DNA of 64,000 nt from Streptomyces sp. NBC_01232 (GCF_035989885.1 NZ_CP108518.1:6873001-6937000); one strand, 5' to 3'; positions 16,597 to 25,249 are shown, counted from the first letter of the stretch. Numbers and translations are program-made. Notes: generated by a model not told the origin, from the sequence alone.

Positions 16597-17577
16597 ATGA
16601 AGGCCATCGTCATCTCCGCCCACGGCGGCCCCGAGGTCCTCACCCTCACCGAGCTGCCGGACCCGGTGCCCGCCGACGGTGAAGTGCTGGTCCGGGTCAA
16701 GGCGTTCGGCCTCAACCACGCGGAGGCCTACATGCGCAGCGGTGCCTGGGGAAAGGTCGCCGCCGTCCCCGGGATCGAGTGCGCCGGACTGGTGGAGGAC
16801 GATCCGTCCGGCGAACTCCCCGTCGGGACCCGGGTGGTGGCGATCCTCGGCGGCATGGGGCGGACCCGCAACGGAAGCTACGCGGAGCTGGTGACCGTAC
16901 CGGCGACCAACGTGGTCGCCGTGCGCTCCTCGCTGGACTGGGCCGACCTTGCGGCGGTACCCGAGGTGTACGCGACGGCGTGGAGCGGCCTGTTCGGAAA
17001 CCTGGACCTGCGGCCGGGCGAAACCGTCGTTGTGAGGGGAGCGACCTCCTCGCTCGGCCAGGCCGCGGTCAACCTGGCGGTCGACCACGGCGCGACCGTC
17101 CTCGCCACGACCCGGGATCCGCTGCGGGCGCCCCTGCTGAAGGAGCTCGGGGCTGCCGACGTACTCATCGACGACGGCGCGCTCGCCACCCAGGTCGCGG
17201 AGCGGGAGATCGGCGTCGACGCGGTGTTCGACGTCGTCGGCAACAGCGTCCTGCGTGACTCGCTGGCCCTGGTCCGGCCGCGCGGCCGGGTCTGCCAGCT
17301 CGGCTTCCTGGGCGGATTCGAGCCCGTACGCGACTTCGACCCGATCGCCGACCTCCCCAGCGGAGTCCGGCTCAGCTTCTTCGGCAGCGCCTTCGTGCTG
17401 GGCACCCCGGCGTTCCCGCTCACCGACGTACCGCTGGACGAGATCTACGCCAAGGTCCACGCCGGTGGCCTGCGGGCCCGTCCCGCCCGGGTCTTCCGGT
17501 TCGGTGAGATCGTCGAAGCCCATCGGGTCATGGAGGCCGGAGAAGCCCTCGGGAAGATGGTCGTCACCGTCGGCTGA
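16597..17577 (+). CDS. Medium-chain dehydrogenase, quinone oxidoreductase type
   Basis: 326 residues. GroES-like N-terminal half (MKAIVISAHGGPEVLTL, then FGLNHAEAYMRSG) and a Rossmann domain with VVRGATSSLGQAAVNLAVDHGATV. It lacks the structural zinc cysteine cluster, so it belongs with the zinc-free quinone reductases, probably NADPH-dependent. ATG 16597 follows GGAG at 16586. With the TetR gene and the shared operator it looks like a two-gene detoxification unit. The sugar and redox genes on both sides suggest the pair was inserted into that locus. Confidence 0.87.
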   Translation: MKAIVISAHGGPEVLTLTELPDPVPADGEVLVRVKAFGLNHAEAYMRSGAWGKVAAVPGIECAGLVEDDPSGELPVGTRVVAILGGMGRTRNGSYAELVTVPATNVVAVRSSLDWADLAAVPEVYATAWSGLFGNLDLRPGETVVVRGATSSLGQAAVNLAVDHGATVLATTRDPLRAPLLKELGAADVLIDDGALATQVAEREIGVDAVFDVVGNSVLRDSLALVRPRGRVCQLGFLGGFEPVRDFDPIADLPSGVRLSFFGSAFVLGTPAFPLTDVPLDEIYAKVHAGGLRARPARVFRFGEIVEAHRVMEAGEALGKMVVTVG

Positions 17578-17634
17578 ACTCCCTCACCTGCGGCGGCCCG
17601 CCGAGGCGCCCTGGTCGAGGGTGAGCGCCTCAGG

Positions 17635-17666
17635 GGGTGGGATCCGCACTGCTGCGGATCCCACCC
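17635..17666. terminator. 14-bp perfect hairpin between convergent genes
   Basis: GGGTGGGATCCGCA at 17635-17648, loop CTGC, and the complement at 17653-17666. It lies between the convergent oxidoreductase (stop 17577) and methyltransferase (stop 17691), so it can serve both strands. There is no T-run, as is common in Streptomyces. Confidence 0.75.
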
Positions 17667-17690
17667 GGTGGTTCGCCGCTCGGCAACCGG

Positions 17691-18350
17691 TCAGCGCGTG
17701 AGGTGTACGAAGTGCCGGCCCGTCGTTTGCCAGGTGTCGTACGGGGTCCAGCCCGCGGACCTCGCCGCGGCGCACAGGGCGCGGGCGCCGAGCCGGGCCC
17801 ACCAGAAGGAGGCTCCGCGGCCGCCGGTGCCGTCCTCGACGTACACCTCGACGCGTTCGTCGACGTCGGCGGCGGCGACCTCGACCAGCAGGGAACCACC
17901 GGGTGCGGTCAGTTCGGCGGCGCGGTGCAGCAGGGCTCCGGGGTCCCCGCCGATGCCGATGTTGCCGTCGATGAGCAGGACGGTGCCCCAGCTGCCTTCG
18001 CGGGGAAGCGGGTCGAACACCGACCGGCACAGGGCGCTGCCGCCCGCCCGCTCGGTACGGGCCACGGCCTCGGGGGTGACGTCGACACCGAGTGCCGTAT
18101 GGCCGAGCCCGGCGAGGGCGGCGACCAGTCGGCCCGGTCCGCAGCCGATGTCGAGGACGGGCCCGGTGCACCGGGCCAGGACGGTGTCGTCGGCCGCGTC
18201 GGGCTCGGCGCACCACCGTTCGACCTCCAGCGGCAGCAGCCAGCCGTCGCGTCGACGCAGGAACAGCGGCCCCTGCCCCGTGCGGAGGGCGACCGCGTAC
18301 GGATCCGCCTGCCAGGTACGGGTGGCGGGCTCGGCGAGCTGGGCGGTCAT
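17691..18350 (-). CDS. SAM-dependent class I methyltransferase
   Basis: 219 residues. The SAM motif I is VLDIGCGPGRLVAALAGLGHTALGVDV; a following GSWGTVLLIDGNIGIGGDP replaces the usual motif II/III region. It is the last gene of a tightly coupled GT2-DUF2064-methyltransferase operon, its ATG overlapping the DUF2064 stop. A clear paralogue with the same IDGNIGIGGDP segment lies at 48409-49065 beside the second molybdopterin oxidoreductase, so this methyltransferase type and that oxidoreductase travel together. Substrate unknown. Confidence 0.83.
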   Translation of the reverse strand: MTAQLAEPATRTWQADPYAVALRTGQGPLFLRRRDGWLLPLEVERWCAEPDAADDTVLARCTGPVLDIGCGPGRLVAALAGLGHTALGVDVTPEAVARTERAGGSALCRSVFDPLPREGSWGTVLLIDGNIGIGGDPGALLHRAAELTAPGGSLLVEVAAADVDERVEVYVEDGTGGRGASFWWARLGARALCAAARSAGWTPYDTWQTTGRHFVHLTR

Positions 18351-18967
18351 CGGGTCACCGCGCGCATGCCGTGGTGCAGGGTGGCGAAGCGCGTCCGCGG
18401 GGCTGCGGCCGCGACCTGTTCCGCGTCGGCGGGGGTGTCCACGTCGCACAGCTCGGGCAGGTCCCGTACGGAGAGCCCCGCATCGGTCAGGCGCTGCCGC
18501 TGGACCTCGCCGGTGTGTGCCACGGACATGGGGACGCCGAGCAGCAGGGCGGGGTCGGGGTGGGCGAGGCCGAGGGCCCAGAACCCTCCGTCGTCGGCGG
18601 GCCCGAACCAGGCGTCCGCCCCGGTGAAGTCGAGCCCGGGCGCGAGCAGGCCGGGAGTGACCTGCGGGGTGTCCATGCCGACCAGCAGGCTCGGTCCTTC
18701 GGCCAGGGCGAACGCGGCGGCCAGTCGGACGTCCAGGCCGCCCGTGCACTGCGGGACGACCTCGATGCCGTCCGGGATCCAAGGGCCCGGATGTCCGTCG
18801 AGGACCAGGACGCGGCGCCGGGCCGGCGTGGCAAGGACCGCGGCGAGGGTGTCCTGGAGTGCGGCGAGGGCCAGGTCGGCGGCCTGCTGCGGGGTGAACT
18901 GCGTGGTCAGTCGGGTTTTCACGCGCCCGGCGACGGGCGCCTTGGCGATGACGAGGAGGGTGCTCAT
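18347..18967 (-). CDS. DUF2064 (TIGR04282-type) glycosyltransferase-like protein
   Basis: 206 residues. The start MSTLLVIAKAPVAGRVKTRL and the middle LLVGMDTPQVTPGLL...GPADDGGFWALGL are the DUF2064 signatures. This is a GT-A fold family related to nucleotide-sugar transferases and usually encoded beside a GT2 glycosyltransferase, as here. The start overlaps the GT2 stop and the stop overlaps the methyltransferase start. The family is commonly described as a cofactor or sugar-nucleotide transferase, but its reaction is not settled. Confidence 0.85.
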   Translation of the reverse strand: MSTLLVIAKAPVAGRVKTRLTTQFTPQQAADLALAALQDTLAAVLATPARRRVLVLDGHPGPWIPDGIEVVPQCTGGLDVRLAAAFALAEGPSLLVGMDTPQVTPGLLAPGLDFTGADAWFGPADDGGFWALGLAHPDPALLLGVPMSVAHTGEVQRQRLTDAGLSVRDLPELCDVDTPADAEQVAAAAPRTRFATLHHGMRAVTR

Positions 18968-19680
18968 GCGGAGACCCCCTCGGTCGGTGCGGGTCGGGCG
19001 CCCGGCGGCTCGGCCAGGACCCTGCGCATGTCCCGTACCGCGCGCCAGGTACCCCGCCAGGTGCCGGTGACCTTGGACTTCCCGGATCGGGGGAGGTACG
19101 GGATGTCCGTCTCGGCCACCTTCCAGCCCGCGTCGGCGGCCCGTACGACCATCTGCAGCGGGTAGCCGCTGCGCCGGTCGGTCAGCTCCAGGCCGAGCAG
19201 TGCCTCGCGGCGGGCGACCCGCATCGGTCCGAGGTCGTGGAGCCGCAGGCCGGTGCGGCGGCGCAGCATGCGGGCCAGGGCGATGTTTCCGGCACGCGCG
19301 TGCGCGGGCCAGGCGCCGCGGCCCTGCGGGCGGCGCCGGCCGAGCAGGAGGTCCGCCTCGCCGCCCGCGACCCGCTCGGCCATGGGGGCGAGCAGCCCGG
19401 GGTCCATGGAGGCGTCGCAGTCGCAGAAGCAGACCAGTTCGGCGCGTGCGGCTAGCAGTCCGGCGTGGCAGGCGGCGCCGAAGCCGCGCCGGGTCTCGTG
19501 CACGACGGTGGCGCCGAGGGAGCGGGCGATGTCGGCCGAGCCGTCGGTGGAGCCGTTGTCGACGACGATGGCCCGCCACCCGGCCGGCACCCGCGCCAAG
19601 ACCCAGGGGAGGGCTTCCGCCTCGTCGAGGCACGGCAGTACGAGGTCCGCGCGGGGCGGACGACAAGCAGAAGGAGTCAC
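18964..19680 (-). CDS. Family 2 glycosyltransferase
   Basis: 238 residues from GTG 19680. GT2 elements are clear: LVLPCLDEAEALPWVLARV at the start, IVVDNGSTDGSADIA, CDCDASMDPG as the DxD metal site and RRSGYPLQMVVRAADAGWKVAE near the acceptor helix. No transmembrane segment, so it works at the inner face, perhaps loading a polyprenyl phosphate. The start is uncertain: GGAGG abuts this GTG directly, and another in-frame GTG lies at 19689. It is the first gene of the three-gene operon. Confidence 0.83.
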   Translation of the reverse strand: MTPSACRPPRADLVLPCLDEAEALPWVLARVPAGWRAIVVDNGSTDGSADIARSLGATVVHETRRGFGAACHAGLLAARAELVCFCDCDASMDPGLLAPMAERVAGGEADLLLGRRRPQGRGAWPAHARAGNIALARMLRRRTGLRLHDLGPMRVARREALLGLELTDRRSGYPLQMVVRAADAGWKVAETDIPYLPRSGKSKVTGTWRGTWRAVRDMRRVLAEPPGARPAPTEGVSA

Positions 19681-19877
19681 CCTCCACACCGTAGGAACCG
19701 AAGGGCGGAGAAGGGCGCCCGAAGACCTTACGAAACGCGGACGCCGCGTCGCGCGGAGCCAGGCCCAGGTCCGCGCGGCACCGCACGGTGTCACTGTGGA
19801 GGCATGGCATCCGGCAGCGAACCCGGCCTCCGGCGAAGCTGCGGGGGCGGGGCAGTCAGGCCCGTACCCCTCCCTCG

Positions 19878-19997
19878 GGTGCGGGCGTGGGCCTGGCGAT
19901 CGTCCGGGGCATCGTCGAGGCCCGCTCCGGGCGCGCGGATATCCACAACGTGCCCGGCGGTTGCCGCTTCGAACTGACCCTCCCCGCAACTGCGTAG
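19878..19997 (+). pseudogene. C-terminal remnant of a sensor histidine kinase
   Basis: Frame translating to GVGLAIVRGIVEARSGRA, then NVPGGCRFELTLPA and a stop. This is the G2 box and final strands of a HATPase_c domain. Nothing upstream in any frame supplies the N, G1 or H boxes, and no response regulator is adjacent. It is therefore the orphan tail of a lost two-component gene. Confidence 0.75.
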
Positions 19998-20159
19998 GCC
20001 GTTCCGGTCGGATCACGGAATCGAAATCGGCGACGACCGATGAGTTCCTTCATGATCCAAAGTCAGAGATCATGGTGGGTGTGTGGCAGGCGGGTATGTG
20101 CCCCGGCGCGCATCGATCGAATCTGCTGAGAACCGGACAACAGATACTGAGGAACCCAG

Positions 20160-20732
20160 ATGCGCACCTTGATCAGCACCGCCTTCATCTCCCTCGACGG
20201 CGTCGTGGAGGGCCCGGGCGGGGAGCCCGGCTACCGCAACTCCGGATGGACCTTCAAGGACGTCGAGTTCCTCCCTGAGGCATTCGAGATCAAGGGGCGG
20301 GAGCAGAAGGAAGCCGCCGCGATGCTGCTGGGACGGAGCAGTTACGAGGCGTTCAGCCCGGTGTGGCCCGACATGGCGGACTTCGCCGACTACAAGGTGA
20401 TGCCGAAGTACGTCGTCTCCACCACCCTCACCGAGGACGACCTGGTGTCGAATTGGGGCGAGACCACGATCCTGCGCTCGCTCGACGAGGTCGCCGCGCT
20501 GAAGGACGCCGAGGGCGGTCCGATCATCGTCCACGGCAGCGCAGCGCTGAACCAGGGCCTCTCGGACGCGGGCCTGATCGACCGCTACCACCTGCTCGTC
20601 TTCCCGCTCCTGCTCGGAGCCGGTAAGCGTCTGTTCAGCGGCACGGACAAGGACACCCAGAAGCTGAAGCTCGTCGAGCATGAGGCCTACGCCAACGGCC
20701 TGCAGAAGATGGTCTTCGACGTCGTCCGCTGA
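20160..20732 (+). CDS. Dihydrofolate reductase/RibD C-terminal domain family protein
   Basis: 190 residues. It begins MRTLISTAFISLDGVVEGPGG and has MLLGRSSYEAFSPVWP and PIIVHGSAALNQGLSDAGLIDRYHLLVFPLLLG, the core of the DHFR-like RibD_C family. These are NADPH-binding reductases of unknown substrate, not the folate enzyme itself. Long spacing upstream contains no obvious promoter motif. It converges on the epimerase, with a hairpin between. Confidence 0.85.
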   Translation: MRTLISTAFISLDGVVEGPGGEPGYRNSGWTFKDVEFLPEAFEIKGREQKEAAAMLLGRSSYEAFSPVWPDMADFADYKVMPKYVVSTTLTEDDLVSNWGETTILRSLDEVAALKDAEGGPIIVHGSAALNQGLSDAGLIDRYHLLVFPLLLGAGKRLFSGTDKDTQKLKLVEHEAYANGLQKMVFDVVR

Positions 20733-20759
20733 GAAGGTCCTTTGCGCTCAACCCGCAGT

Positions 20760-20788
20760 GGAACCGGCCGACGACCTCGGCCGGTTCC
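20760..20788. terminator. 12-bp hairpin between convergent genes
   Basis: GGAACCGGCCGA (20760-20771) and its exact complement (20777-20788) around CGACC. It is placed between the DHFR-like stop at 20732 and the epimerase stop at 20794, so it can act bidirectionally. Confidence 0.75.
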
Positions 20789-20793
20789 CGGGC

Positions 20794-21858
20794 TCAGCCG
20801 GTCACACCGGCCGACTCGCGCTGGCCGGCCCGGGCGAACTCGGTCATGCCGTCGACGAAGCCGACCGTCGGACGCCAGCCCAGCTCCTTGCGCAGGCGGG
20901 CGGAGTCGGCGGTGATGTGCCGTACGTCGCCGAGGCGGAACTCGCCCGTCACCACCGGGGCGGGTCCGCCGTGCGCCGCGGCCAGCTCGGTGGCCATCTC
21001 GCCGACCGTGTGGGGCTCCCCGCTGCCGGTGTTGTACACGGCGAGCGCGCCCGTCTGCCGGGCATCGACCGCCTCGAGTGCCACCGCGTTGGCCGCGGCC
21101 ACGTCCGTGACGTGGACGAAGTCTCTTCGCTGCGCGCCGTCCTCGTAGACCCGCGGCGCCTGGCCCCGGGCGAGCGAGGAGCGGAAGAAGGAGGCCACCC
21201 CGGCGTACGGGGTGTCGCGCGGCATGCCGGGTCCGTACACGTTGTGGTAGCGCAGCGACACCGCCCGGCCCTCCACGCACCGGGCCCAGTTCGCCGCGAG
21301 GTGCTCCTGGGCCAGCTTCGTCGTCGCGTACACGTTCCGCGGATCCGTCGGGGCGTCCTCGCCGACGAGGCCCGGCGCGAGTTCGGCTCCGCAGTCAGGG
21401 CAGCGGGGTTCGAACCGGCCCGCCGTCAGGTCCTCGGTCCGGCGCGGCCCGGGGCGTACCGTTCCGTGCCGTTCGCACGTGTACCGGCCCTCCCCGTAGA
21501 CCACCATCGACCCGGCGAGCACGAGATCCCTCACCCCGGCGGCCGCCATCTCGGCCAGCAGCACCGCCGTCCCGAGGTCGTTGCAGCCGACATAGTCGGG
21601 GGCGTCGGCGAAGTCCTTGCCGAGGCCGACCATGGCCGCCTGGTGGCACACCGCGTCGACGCCGCGGAGCGCGGCTCTGACCGCGTCGGCGTCCCGTACG
21701 TCGGCCCGGATGAACTGGGCGTCGGGAAGCGGCGGCGTGCCGGGGTGGGCGGCGGGCAGCAGGGCGTCGAGGACGACGGGGTCGTGCCCGCGGTCCTTGA
21801 GGGCGGTGACGATGTGGGAGCCGATGAACCCGGCCCCTCCGGTGACGAGTACGCGCAT
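20794..21858 (-). CDS. NAD-dependent sugar epimerase/dehydratase (extended SDR) with Cys-rich insertion
   Basis: 354 residues. The NAD motif is VLVTGGAGFIGSHIV; catalytic residues are VYGEG-type Ser/Tyr context and NVYATTKLAQE (YxxxK). An insertion between about 125 and 165 contains CERH and CPDCGAEL, a plausible zinc ribbon not found in GalE. It probably modifies an NDP-sugar for the glycosyltransferases nearby. It stands alone on this strand; the start is ATG 21858. Confidence 0.85.
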   Translation of the reverse strand: MRVLVTGGAGFIGSHIVTALKDRGHDPVVLDALLPAAHPGTPPLPDAQFIRADVRDADAVRAALRGVDAVCHQAAMVGLGKDFADAPDYVGCNDLGTAVLLAEMAAAGVRDLVLAGSMVVYGEGRYTCERHGTVRPGPRRTEDLTAGRFEPRCPDCGAELAPGLVGEDAPTDPRNVYATTKLAQEHLAANWARCVEGRAVSLRYHNVYGPGMPRDTPYAGVASFFRSSLARGQAPRVYEDGAQRRDFVHVTDVAAANAVALEAVDARQTGALAVYNTGSGEPHTVGEMATELAAAHGGPAPVVTGEFRLGDVRHITADSARLRKELGWRPTVGFVDGMTEFARAGQRESAGVTG

Positions 21859-21984
21859 GCTCCGGACGCTACGCAGTGCGTAGCCCCCGAGGGGGATCCC
21901 ACGCGCGCACGTAAGACTTCTGTCATACGGGAGCGGCGGGAACTGCGACGGAGGCGTGACGGCCGGGTGGCCTCGAGCGGGACG

Positions 21985-22395
21985 TCAGTGGTGGCCGAGG
22001 TGGTCGTGGTCCTTCCAGATGCCGTCGCCCGGCATGTCGAGGCGGGCGGTGAGCGGTCGGCGCCACGGGGGAGTGGAGGTGGGTTCGCCCCAGTAGTCGG
22101 TGACCCGTACGGCCCGGCCGTCGCGGAGCTCGGCGATGGTGACGTTGCGGTAGAGGCGGCCGTCGCCGTAGTCGCAGGTCCATTCCACGACGATGACGTC
22201 GTCGTCGAGGCGCAGCCGTCGTCCCACTTCGAGCGTGAGCTCGGGGAAGTTCCCCTCGACCTCACCGATGAGCTTGCTGCCGCGGACGACCTCGCCCATC
22301 TGGGGCCATTGCCGCTCGACCTCCGGGGCGAGCGGCACCCCGAGGAGGTAGGCGAGGCGGGTGCGGCCGTTCGATTCCGGTGTCGGCTCGTTCAT
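21985..22395 (-). CDS. SnoaL/NTF2-like domain protein
   Basis: 136 residues with an alpha+beta cone pattern: DDDVIVVEWTCDYGDGRLYRNVTIAELRDGRAVRVTDYWGEP is typical of the SnoaL-like polyketide-cyclase fold. Proteins of this type are isomerases, cyclases or non-catalytic binders. It is the last gene of a three-gene unit with PNPOx and CMD genes, 5 bases after the preceding stop, so it is presumably co-expressed under the CGNR regulator at 24135. Confidence 0.78.
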   Translation of the reverse strand: MNEPTPESNGRTRLAYLLGVPLAPEVERQWPQMGEVVRGSKLIGEVEGNFPELTLEVGRRLRLDDDVIVVEWTCDYGDGRLYRNVTIAELRDGRAVRVTDYWGEPTSTPPWRRPLTARLDMPGDGIWKDHDHLGHH

Positions 22396-22400
22396 GGCCG

Positions 22401-23333
22401 TCAGTCCTTCCTGTGCGGTGGGCGGCGGACCGGATGCGGCGCGTGTCGGGGTGCGCCGGAGCCGTCGACCACGCTGCTGATGTGGAAACGGACCCGGCGG
22501 CCAGTGCCGCCCTCATCGTCGTCGGAGCCATCAGGAGACCACTCCAGGACCGCGGTGCCGGACAGGTGCACGGCGTGCCCCGTGGCGAAATCGGCGAACA
22601 CCAGTGCCGCGGCGCTGTCGACGGCCAGATTGCCGAGGCTGTTGAACATGTTGTTGCCCGGATAGTCGGGCCACCAGAGGCTGTCGTCCTCGACGCGGAC
22701 GAAACCGGGCGGCCCACCACGGTGCGAGGCGTCGTTGCCGCGCTCCGGATGGGTGGTGCCCAGGAAGAAGGTGTCGGCCGCACGGATGAGCCGGGCCTGA
22801 TCGGACGCCAAGGAGGTGGCGTACCGCACCGGGGCGCCGTCCCCGTCCCCGGCGACAGCGGGTCCGGGTTGGAGGTGACGCCGCTGGATGTACTGGGGAC
22901 AGTTGCCGTACGCCTGATCGACTTGGAGCGTGAGGCCGTCCTCGTCCGCGGTGGTGAGCGTCCCGTTGACCCGGAAGCGACGGCGGGTGGCGAAGTCGAT
23001 GGCCAGCAGGCCGACCGGCTGACCGGGAGGGAGCGAGTGGAGCGGGTCGGCGGCGGCGGGTGCGGTGCGTACGCGCAGAGTGGATGCCGCGATGACGTCG
23101 AGGACGCCGGGCGGTCCGGTCAGCGGTGAGATCCACAGCCGGCCGAAGTCGTCGCGCGCCGTGATCGCGGCGAGTGTGCGTTCGGCGAGGAAGCCGGCCG
23201 CCCCGCCACGCAGGTCGGGCGGGCGGAGCATGCCGGAGAGCCGGGCGGCCTCTGCGCGCACGCCGGCCTGCTGCTGTACGGCGAGCTCGCCGGGGTGGAA
23301 GACCTCGGCAGGCATTTCGTTCGATCGGTTCAT
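22401..23333 (-). CDS. Pyridoxamine 5'-phosphate oxidase-fold flavin protein
   Basis: 310 residues. A split-barrel PNPOx fold is indicated by FLAERTLAAITARDDFGRLWISPLTG, then AIDFATRRRFRVNGTL and NNMFNSLGNLAVDSAAALVFADF. This is the long form, related to FMN- or F420-binding oxidoreductases. No PLP-pathway neighbours are present, so a redox or flavin-shuttling role with the CMD protein is more likely. The C-terminal tail is His/Pro/Arg-rich. Confidence 0.8.
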   Translation of the reverse strand: MNRSNEMPAEVFHPGELAVQQQAGVRAEAARLSGMLRPPDLRGGAAGFLAERTLAAITARDDFGRLWISPLTGPPGVLDVIAASTLRVRTAPAAADPLHSLPPGQPVGLLAIDFATRRRFRVNGTLTTADEDGLTLQVDQAYGNCPQYIQRRHLQPGPAVAGDGDGAPVRYATSLASDQARLIRAADTFFLGTTHPERGNDASHRGGPPGFVRVEDDSLWWPDYPGNNMFNSLGNLAVDSAAALVFADFATGHAVHLSGTAVLEWSPDGSDDDEGGTGRRVRFHISSVVDGSGAPRHAPHPVRRPPHRKD

Positions 23334-23427
23334 GACCGTCTCCTGATCGTGGCGGGACGGATGGCCGGTGGCACGGCCTGGCGGGTGTCCCGGCCCGCCC
23401 TGCCGGGAGGGCGGGCCGGGCTCCGCG

Positions 23428-23985
23428 TCAGGCGACGTGCGCGTGCGGCGTGACGACGGGCCAGTCGTTCTCCACCTCGGCGAGCACGTTGAAGTAGTTC
23501 GTCAGCACGTTCAGCGCGATGTGGCCCACGACCTCACCGATCTCGGCGTCGGTGACGCCCGCGTCCCGCGCCGCCTGCACGGCGCCGTCGTCCACCGCGC
23601 CCCTGCCGCGGACGACGGCATCCGACAGGGTCAGCAGGGCGGCGGTGTGCGCATCGGATGCCTCGGCGTGGCGGGCCCGCTCGAGCTCACCGGGGTCGAC
23701 CTTGGCGATGTGCTCACCGATGTAGGTGTGGGCGGACAGGCAGTACTCGCACCCGTTGTACTCGGCGGTTGTGATCGCGAGCTGCTCCCGCACGCCTGCG
23801 GCCAGGGCGCCGCCGGCCAGGGCGCCGGACAGTGCCAGGTAGCCCTTGAGCAGGGCCGGGCTGTTGGCCATCACCTTGGTCATGTTCGGGGTGAGGCCGA
23901 GGGACTTCTGCACCTGGGCGAGCAGCGGGGCCGCCGGGCCGGTCGCGGTGGCGGGGTCGATCGGGGTGAGCCTCGACATGTTCAT
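23428..23985 (-). CDS. Carboxymuconolactone decarboxylase (AhpD-like) family protein
   Basis: 185 residues with the CMD signature EYNGCEYCLSAHTYIG, the CxxC plus His of AhpD-type disulfide reductases. It could be a peroxidase partner or a decarboxylase. I chose ATG 23985 because an AGAAAGG ribosome site precedes it. It is the first gene of the CMD-PNPOx-SnoaL operon, divergent from the CGNR regulator, with paired inverted motifs in the gap. Confidence 0.87.
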   Translation of the reverse strand: MNMSRLTPIDPATATGPAAPLLAQVQKSLGLTPNMTKVMANSPALLKGYLALSGALAGGALAAGVREQLAITTAEYNGCEYCLSAHTYIGEHIAKVDPGELERARHAEASDAHTAALLTLSDAVVRGRGAVDDGAVQAARDAGVTDAEIGEVVGHIALNVLTNYFNVLAEVENDWPVVTPHAHVA

Positions 23986-24022
23986 GGCCTTTCTGAGGGG
24001 AGACGGCGACACCGACACCATC

Positions 24023-24113
24023 GTTCTAATGGTTGTGATGCGCTCCTGTCGTTAGAACCGTAAGTGGCTGCCTTCGAGGAAGTCAAATGGTCTGAAGCCT
24101 CTTCAACCATTAG
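24023..24113. promoter_or_regulatory. Divergent control region with long-range inverted repeats
   Basis: CTAATGGTTG (24026-24035) is repeated exactly in inverse as CAACCATTAG (24104-24113), one copy near each divergent start. A second inverted pair, GTTCTAA (24023-24029) and TTAGAAC (24052-24058), overlaps the left copy. The sites are A/T-rich against the local background. They are candidate operators for the protein encoded at 24135. Confidence 0.65.
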
Positions 24114-24134
24114 TCGCCTGGTAGGCTGGGGCGC

Positions 24135-24791
24135 GTGGACAGCACAGACCCCGGTACGAGCGCACCGCTGCTCGGCGAACCGCTCCCGATCGAGCTGATG
24201 AACACGATCTGGGCCGATCGGGACGGCGTACACGACGCGATCGCCGGCCCCGACGGAGCTGTCGCATGGCTGCGGGCCGTCGGCCCCCGACTGACGCCCT
24301 CGGCTCCCGCGGTCGGTGCCTGGCTCGACGCCGAACGGCCCGCCGGAGCGGAAAAGGCCGCTGCCGGGCTGCGCGGCTTGAGGGACGCATTGCGCAGGCT
24401 CGCCGCCGAGGCGACCGAGGACCCGAGGCCGGACGCGCAGTCGGCCATCGGCACCCGGGACGCCGCACTCGCGGCACTGAACGAGGCGTGCAGTGCGACG
24501 CCGGTGTGGGCGACGCTCCACTGGCCTTCGGACGGCGACCCGATCCGCATCGTGCGCACCAGCGACCTCGCGGGGCAGGCGGTGGTCGCCATGCTGGCCG
24601 GACAAGCCGTCGACCTGTTCACCGGCGACATGCGGCCGCAGCTGCGTGCCTGCCTGGCGCCGGGCTGCGTGCTCTACTTCGTGAAGCAGCACCCCCGCCG
24701 CGAATGGTGCTCGGCCGGCTGCGGCAACCGTGCCCGCGTCGCACGGCACTACCAGCGCCACCGGGTCACCAAGACCGATCCCGAGTCCTGA
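24135..24791 (+). CDS. CGNR zinc-finger (ABATE-domain) transcriptional regulator
   Basis: 218 residues. An N-terminal ABATE-type sensor region (about 15-165) is followed by the CGNR zinc finger: LRACLAPGCVLYFVKQH, REWCSAGCGNRARVARHYQRH. The four cysteines bind zinc and the Arg-rich helix should bind DNA. GTG start at 24135. It faces the CMD-PNPOx-SnoaL operon across a region with matched inverted repeats, so it probably controls that operon and itself. The SRPBCC gene follows by 14 bases. Confidence 0.87.
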   Translation: MDSTDPGTSAPLLGEPLPIELMNTIWADRDGVHDAIAGPDGAVAWLRAVGPRLTPSAPAVGAWLDAERPAGAEKAAAGLRGLRDALRRLAAEATEDPRPDAQSAIGTRDAALAALNEACSATPVWATLHWPSDGDPIRIVRTSDLAGQAVVAMLAGQAVDLFTGDMRPQLRACLAPGCVLYFVKQHPRREWCSAGCGNRARVARHYQRHRVTKTDPES

Positions 24792-24805
24792 GCGGAGGCT
24801 CTCCG

Positions 24806-25249
24806 ATGAAGGTCGACGTGCTGACCGAGGCCGTGATCGCCGCCCCCTGCGACAAGGTCGCCGCCTACGCGGCCGACCCCACGCACGCACCCGAGTGGTA
24901 CGCGAACATCACCTCCGCCGACTGGCGGACCCCGCCACCGGTGGCGATCGGCTCCAAGGTGGCCTTCGTAGCCCGCTTCCTCGGCAGGCGGCTGGCCTAC
25001 ACGTACGAGATCACCGCGCACGAGCCCGGGCGCCGACTGGTGATGCGCATGGACGAAGGCCCTTTCCCCATGGAGACCACCTACACCTGGGAGCCGTACG
25101 GGGAAGGCTTGGACCGCACCCGCATGACCCTCCGTAACCGCGGCGAGCCCAGCGGATTCGCCTCCCTCGGCGCCATCGTGATGGCGGCGGCCATGCGCCG
25201 CGCCCAGCACAAGGACCTGGCGGCACTCAAGGCGCTGCTGGAGCGGTGA
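24806..25249 (+). CDS. SRPBCC (START-like) family protein
   Basis: 147 residues of the helix-grip SRPBCC fold: EAVIAAPCDKVAAYAADPTHAPEWY at the N-terminus and a long C-terminal helix. These proteins bind hydrophobic ligands in a central cavity. ATG 24806 with GCGGAGGC upstream. It is probably co-transcribed with the CGNR regulator; a ligand-sensing or lipid-handling role fits but is not shown. Confidence 0.85.
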   Translation: MKVDVLTEAVIAAPCDKVAAYAADPTHAPEWYANITSADWRTPPPVAIGSKVAFVARFLGRRLAYTYEITAHEPGRRLVMRMDEGPFPMETTYTWEPYGEGLDRTRMTLRNRGEPSGFASLGAIVMAAAMRRAQHKDLAALKALLER

